64,000 nt of DNA from Ziziphus jujuba (Eukaryota; Streptophyta; Magnoliopsida; Rosales; Rhamnaceae): positions 9,693,001 to 9,757,000 of the forward strand of contig NC_083387.1 in the NCBI RefSeq assembly GCF_031755915.1. Reading direction: 5' to 3'. Position 1 is the stretch's first letter. Every line of letters starts with the position of its first letter. Made by a program: the position numbers and the translations under genes. Positions 63,289 to 64,000 of the stretch are shown here, one piece after another. The notes under the pieces are model-generated. The model made no database searches. It saw nothing but the letters and a program-made list of their open reading frames with translations, and was not told the origin of the DNA.

Positions 63289-63369
63289 CCTCCTTGACAC
63301 ACTCCCTTATCTAAAAAAAAAAAAAAAAACCAGAGAGAAAGTGTGAGGACGGTGAAGAAAATTAGAAAA

Positions 63370-63493
63370 ATGGCAAAGGGATTTGCTTCTTGTGTTCTTC
63401 TCATCATGTATCTTTCCTTGTTGATGGTAATAATTTAATTTTCATTTGTATTAATATTCTCTTTCTAATATAATTCATATACATACACACACC

Positions 63494-63524
<31 letters not shown>

Positions 63525-64000
63525 TTTAAGATCTAATCAATTTACAATATTTCCCATGTTGAATTAATTCTATTATGCAGTTGTGCAGTACTGGAAATGG
63601 TCATTCCCAGCATCACAACCACCAGCAGGACGGCGGTGCTGATCCCCTGGATGGGGCTAGAAAAGTAGGATTCTTCACTGTGGATGATCTCTATGTGGGA
63701 AAAGTAGTGGGCATTCAGTTTTACACCAGAGACCCTTCTTCTTTACCTCCGTTTCTGTCCAAAGAAGTCGCGGATCGCTTTCCATTTTCAGTAAAAGAAC
63801 TTCCGCTTATTCTTCAGCTCTTCGGGATGGCTCCAGGATCTCCAGAGGCCCAATTAGCTGAGAGGACCCTGAGATTCTGCGCAGACGAACCCATAAAGGG
63901 GGAGCAAAAGACTTGTGCAACTTCCATAGAATCCTTCATCGAATTCGCGAGCTCTATGTTAGGAGGAGGACAATACGGGGTCGATTTCAGAGCTATAAAA
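63370..64000 (+). CDS. BURP-domain protein, candidate split peptide cyclase (5' part, runs off window)
   Basis: Exon 1 (63370-63426) encodes MAKGFASCVLLIMYLSLLM, a secretory signal, and ends at GTAATA. The intron's acceptor is TATTATGCAG (63571-63580); the phase is 0. Exon 2 opens LCSTGNGHSQHHNHQQDGGA, a short His/Gln-rich linker, then enters the BURP domain: VGFFTVDDLYVGK, PPFLSKEVADRFPFS, LRFCADEPIKGEQKTCATS, a canonical start with its first two conserved Cys. 159 residues are in the window; the C-terminal Cys-His repeats that bind copper in BURP peptide cyclases lie beyond it. There are no tandem core peptides between signal and domain, unlike fused burpitide precursors or RD22-like proteins. 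BURP membership is certain; cyclase activity on the neighbouring IPIY precursor is inferred. A polygalacturonase beta-subunit-like or RD22-like role is the alternative. Confidence 0.93.

Overview
The window is nuclear DNA from a eudicot plant: AT-rich, GT-AG introns, many microsatellites, and nested copies of typical plant transposons (Ty3/gypsy chromovirus LTRs, Ty1/copia, CACTA, hAT, MULE, PIF/Harbinger). Most of it is repeats. Only two genes look like resident genes, both near the right end. The species cannot be read directly. The gene pair at 51-64 kb suggests a producer of cyclopeptide alkaloids, such as Rhamnaceae in Rosales; that is inference.

Main result. On the minus strand (51381-56429) lies a secreted repeat protein: a signal peptide, the start motif ARKEPAEY, then 20 tandem units of about 18 residues, each carrying an IPIY tetrapeptide. 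About 6.9 kb away and divergently oriented, a BURP-domain gene begins at 63370 and runs off the window. It has a signal peptide and a short linker but no core-peptide repeats. A stand-alone repeat precursor beside a core-less BURP protein is the layout of the split BURP peptide-cyclase cassettes described for plant side-chain-crosslinked cyclopeptides (cyclopeptide alkaloids, burpitides). The Ile-Pro-Ile-Tyr core fits a Tyr phenol ether to the beta carbon of Pro two residues earlier. The precursor carries two frameshifts and a 3.3-kb LTR in its only intron, so this copy may be broken.

Left part. 15-8911 may be one CACTA-type element that captured exon fragments of a WRN-like exonuclease gene and an NSUN2/TRM4-like RNA methyltransferase gene; it is interrupted by a 2976-bp solo LTR with a perfect 5-bp target duplication. 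9.2-15.6 kb is a decayed Ty1/copia element (gag and protease remnants) with a rearranged Tekay-like gypsy element nested in it. 18017-26840 is a large CACTA element with a 3-bp target duplication, a DUF4216-like remnant, a tandem array of tRNA-like box A/box B modules, an array of GCGACGCAC hairpins and a nested 3.0-kb LTR.

Middle part. 27-39 kb is AT-rich, with foldback MITEs, two hAT elements (one with a perfect 8-bp target duplication), a pair of dispersed repeats and an LTR fragment. 39.7-42.5 kb holds the broken 3' end of a MULE transposase followed by seven 255-bp tandem units with palindromes. 46.0-49.0 kb is an inverted pair of LTR fragments.

Right part. Between the two genes are an 84-bp tandem duplication, an aldehyde-oxidase exon fragment and a PIF/Harbinger-like element with a TAA target duplication. 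Long stretches not listed hold nothing I could identify beyond AT-rich sequence.
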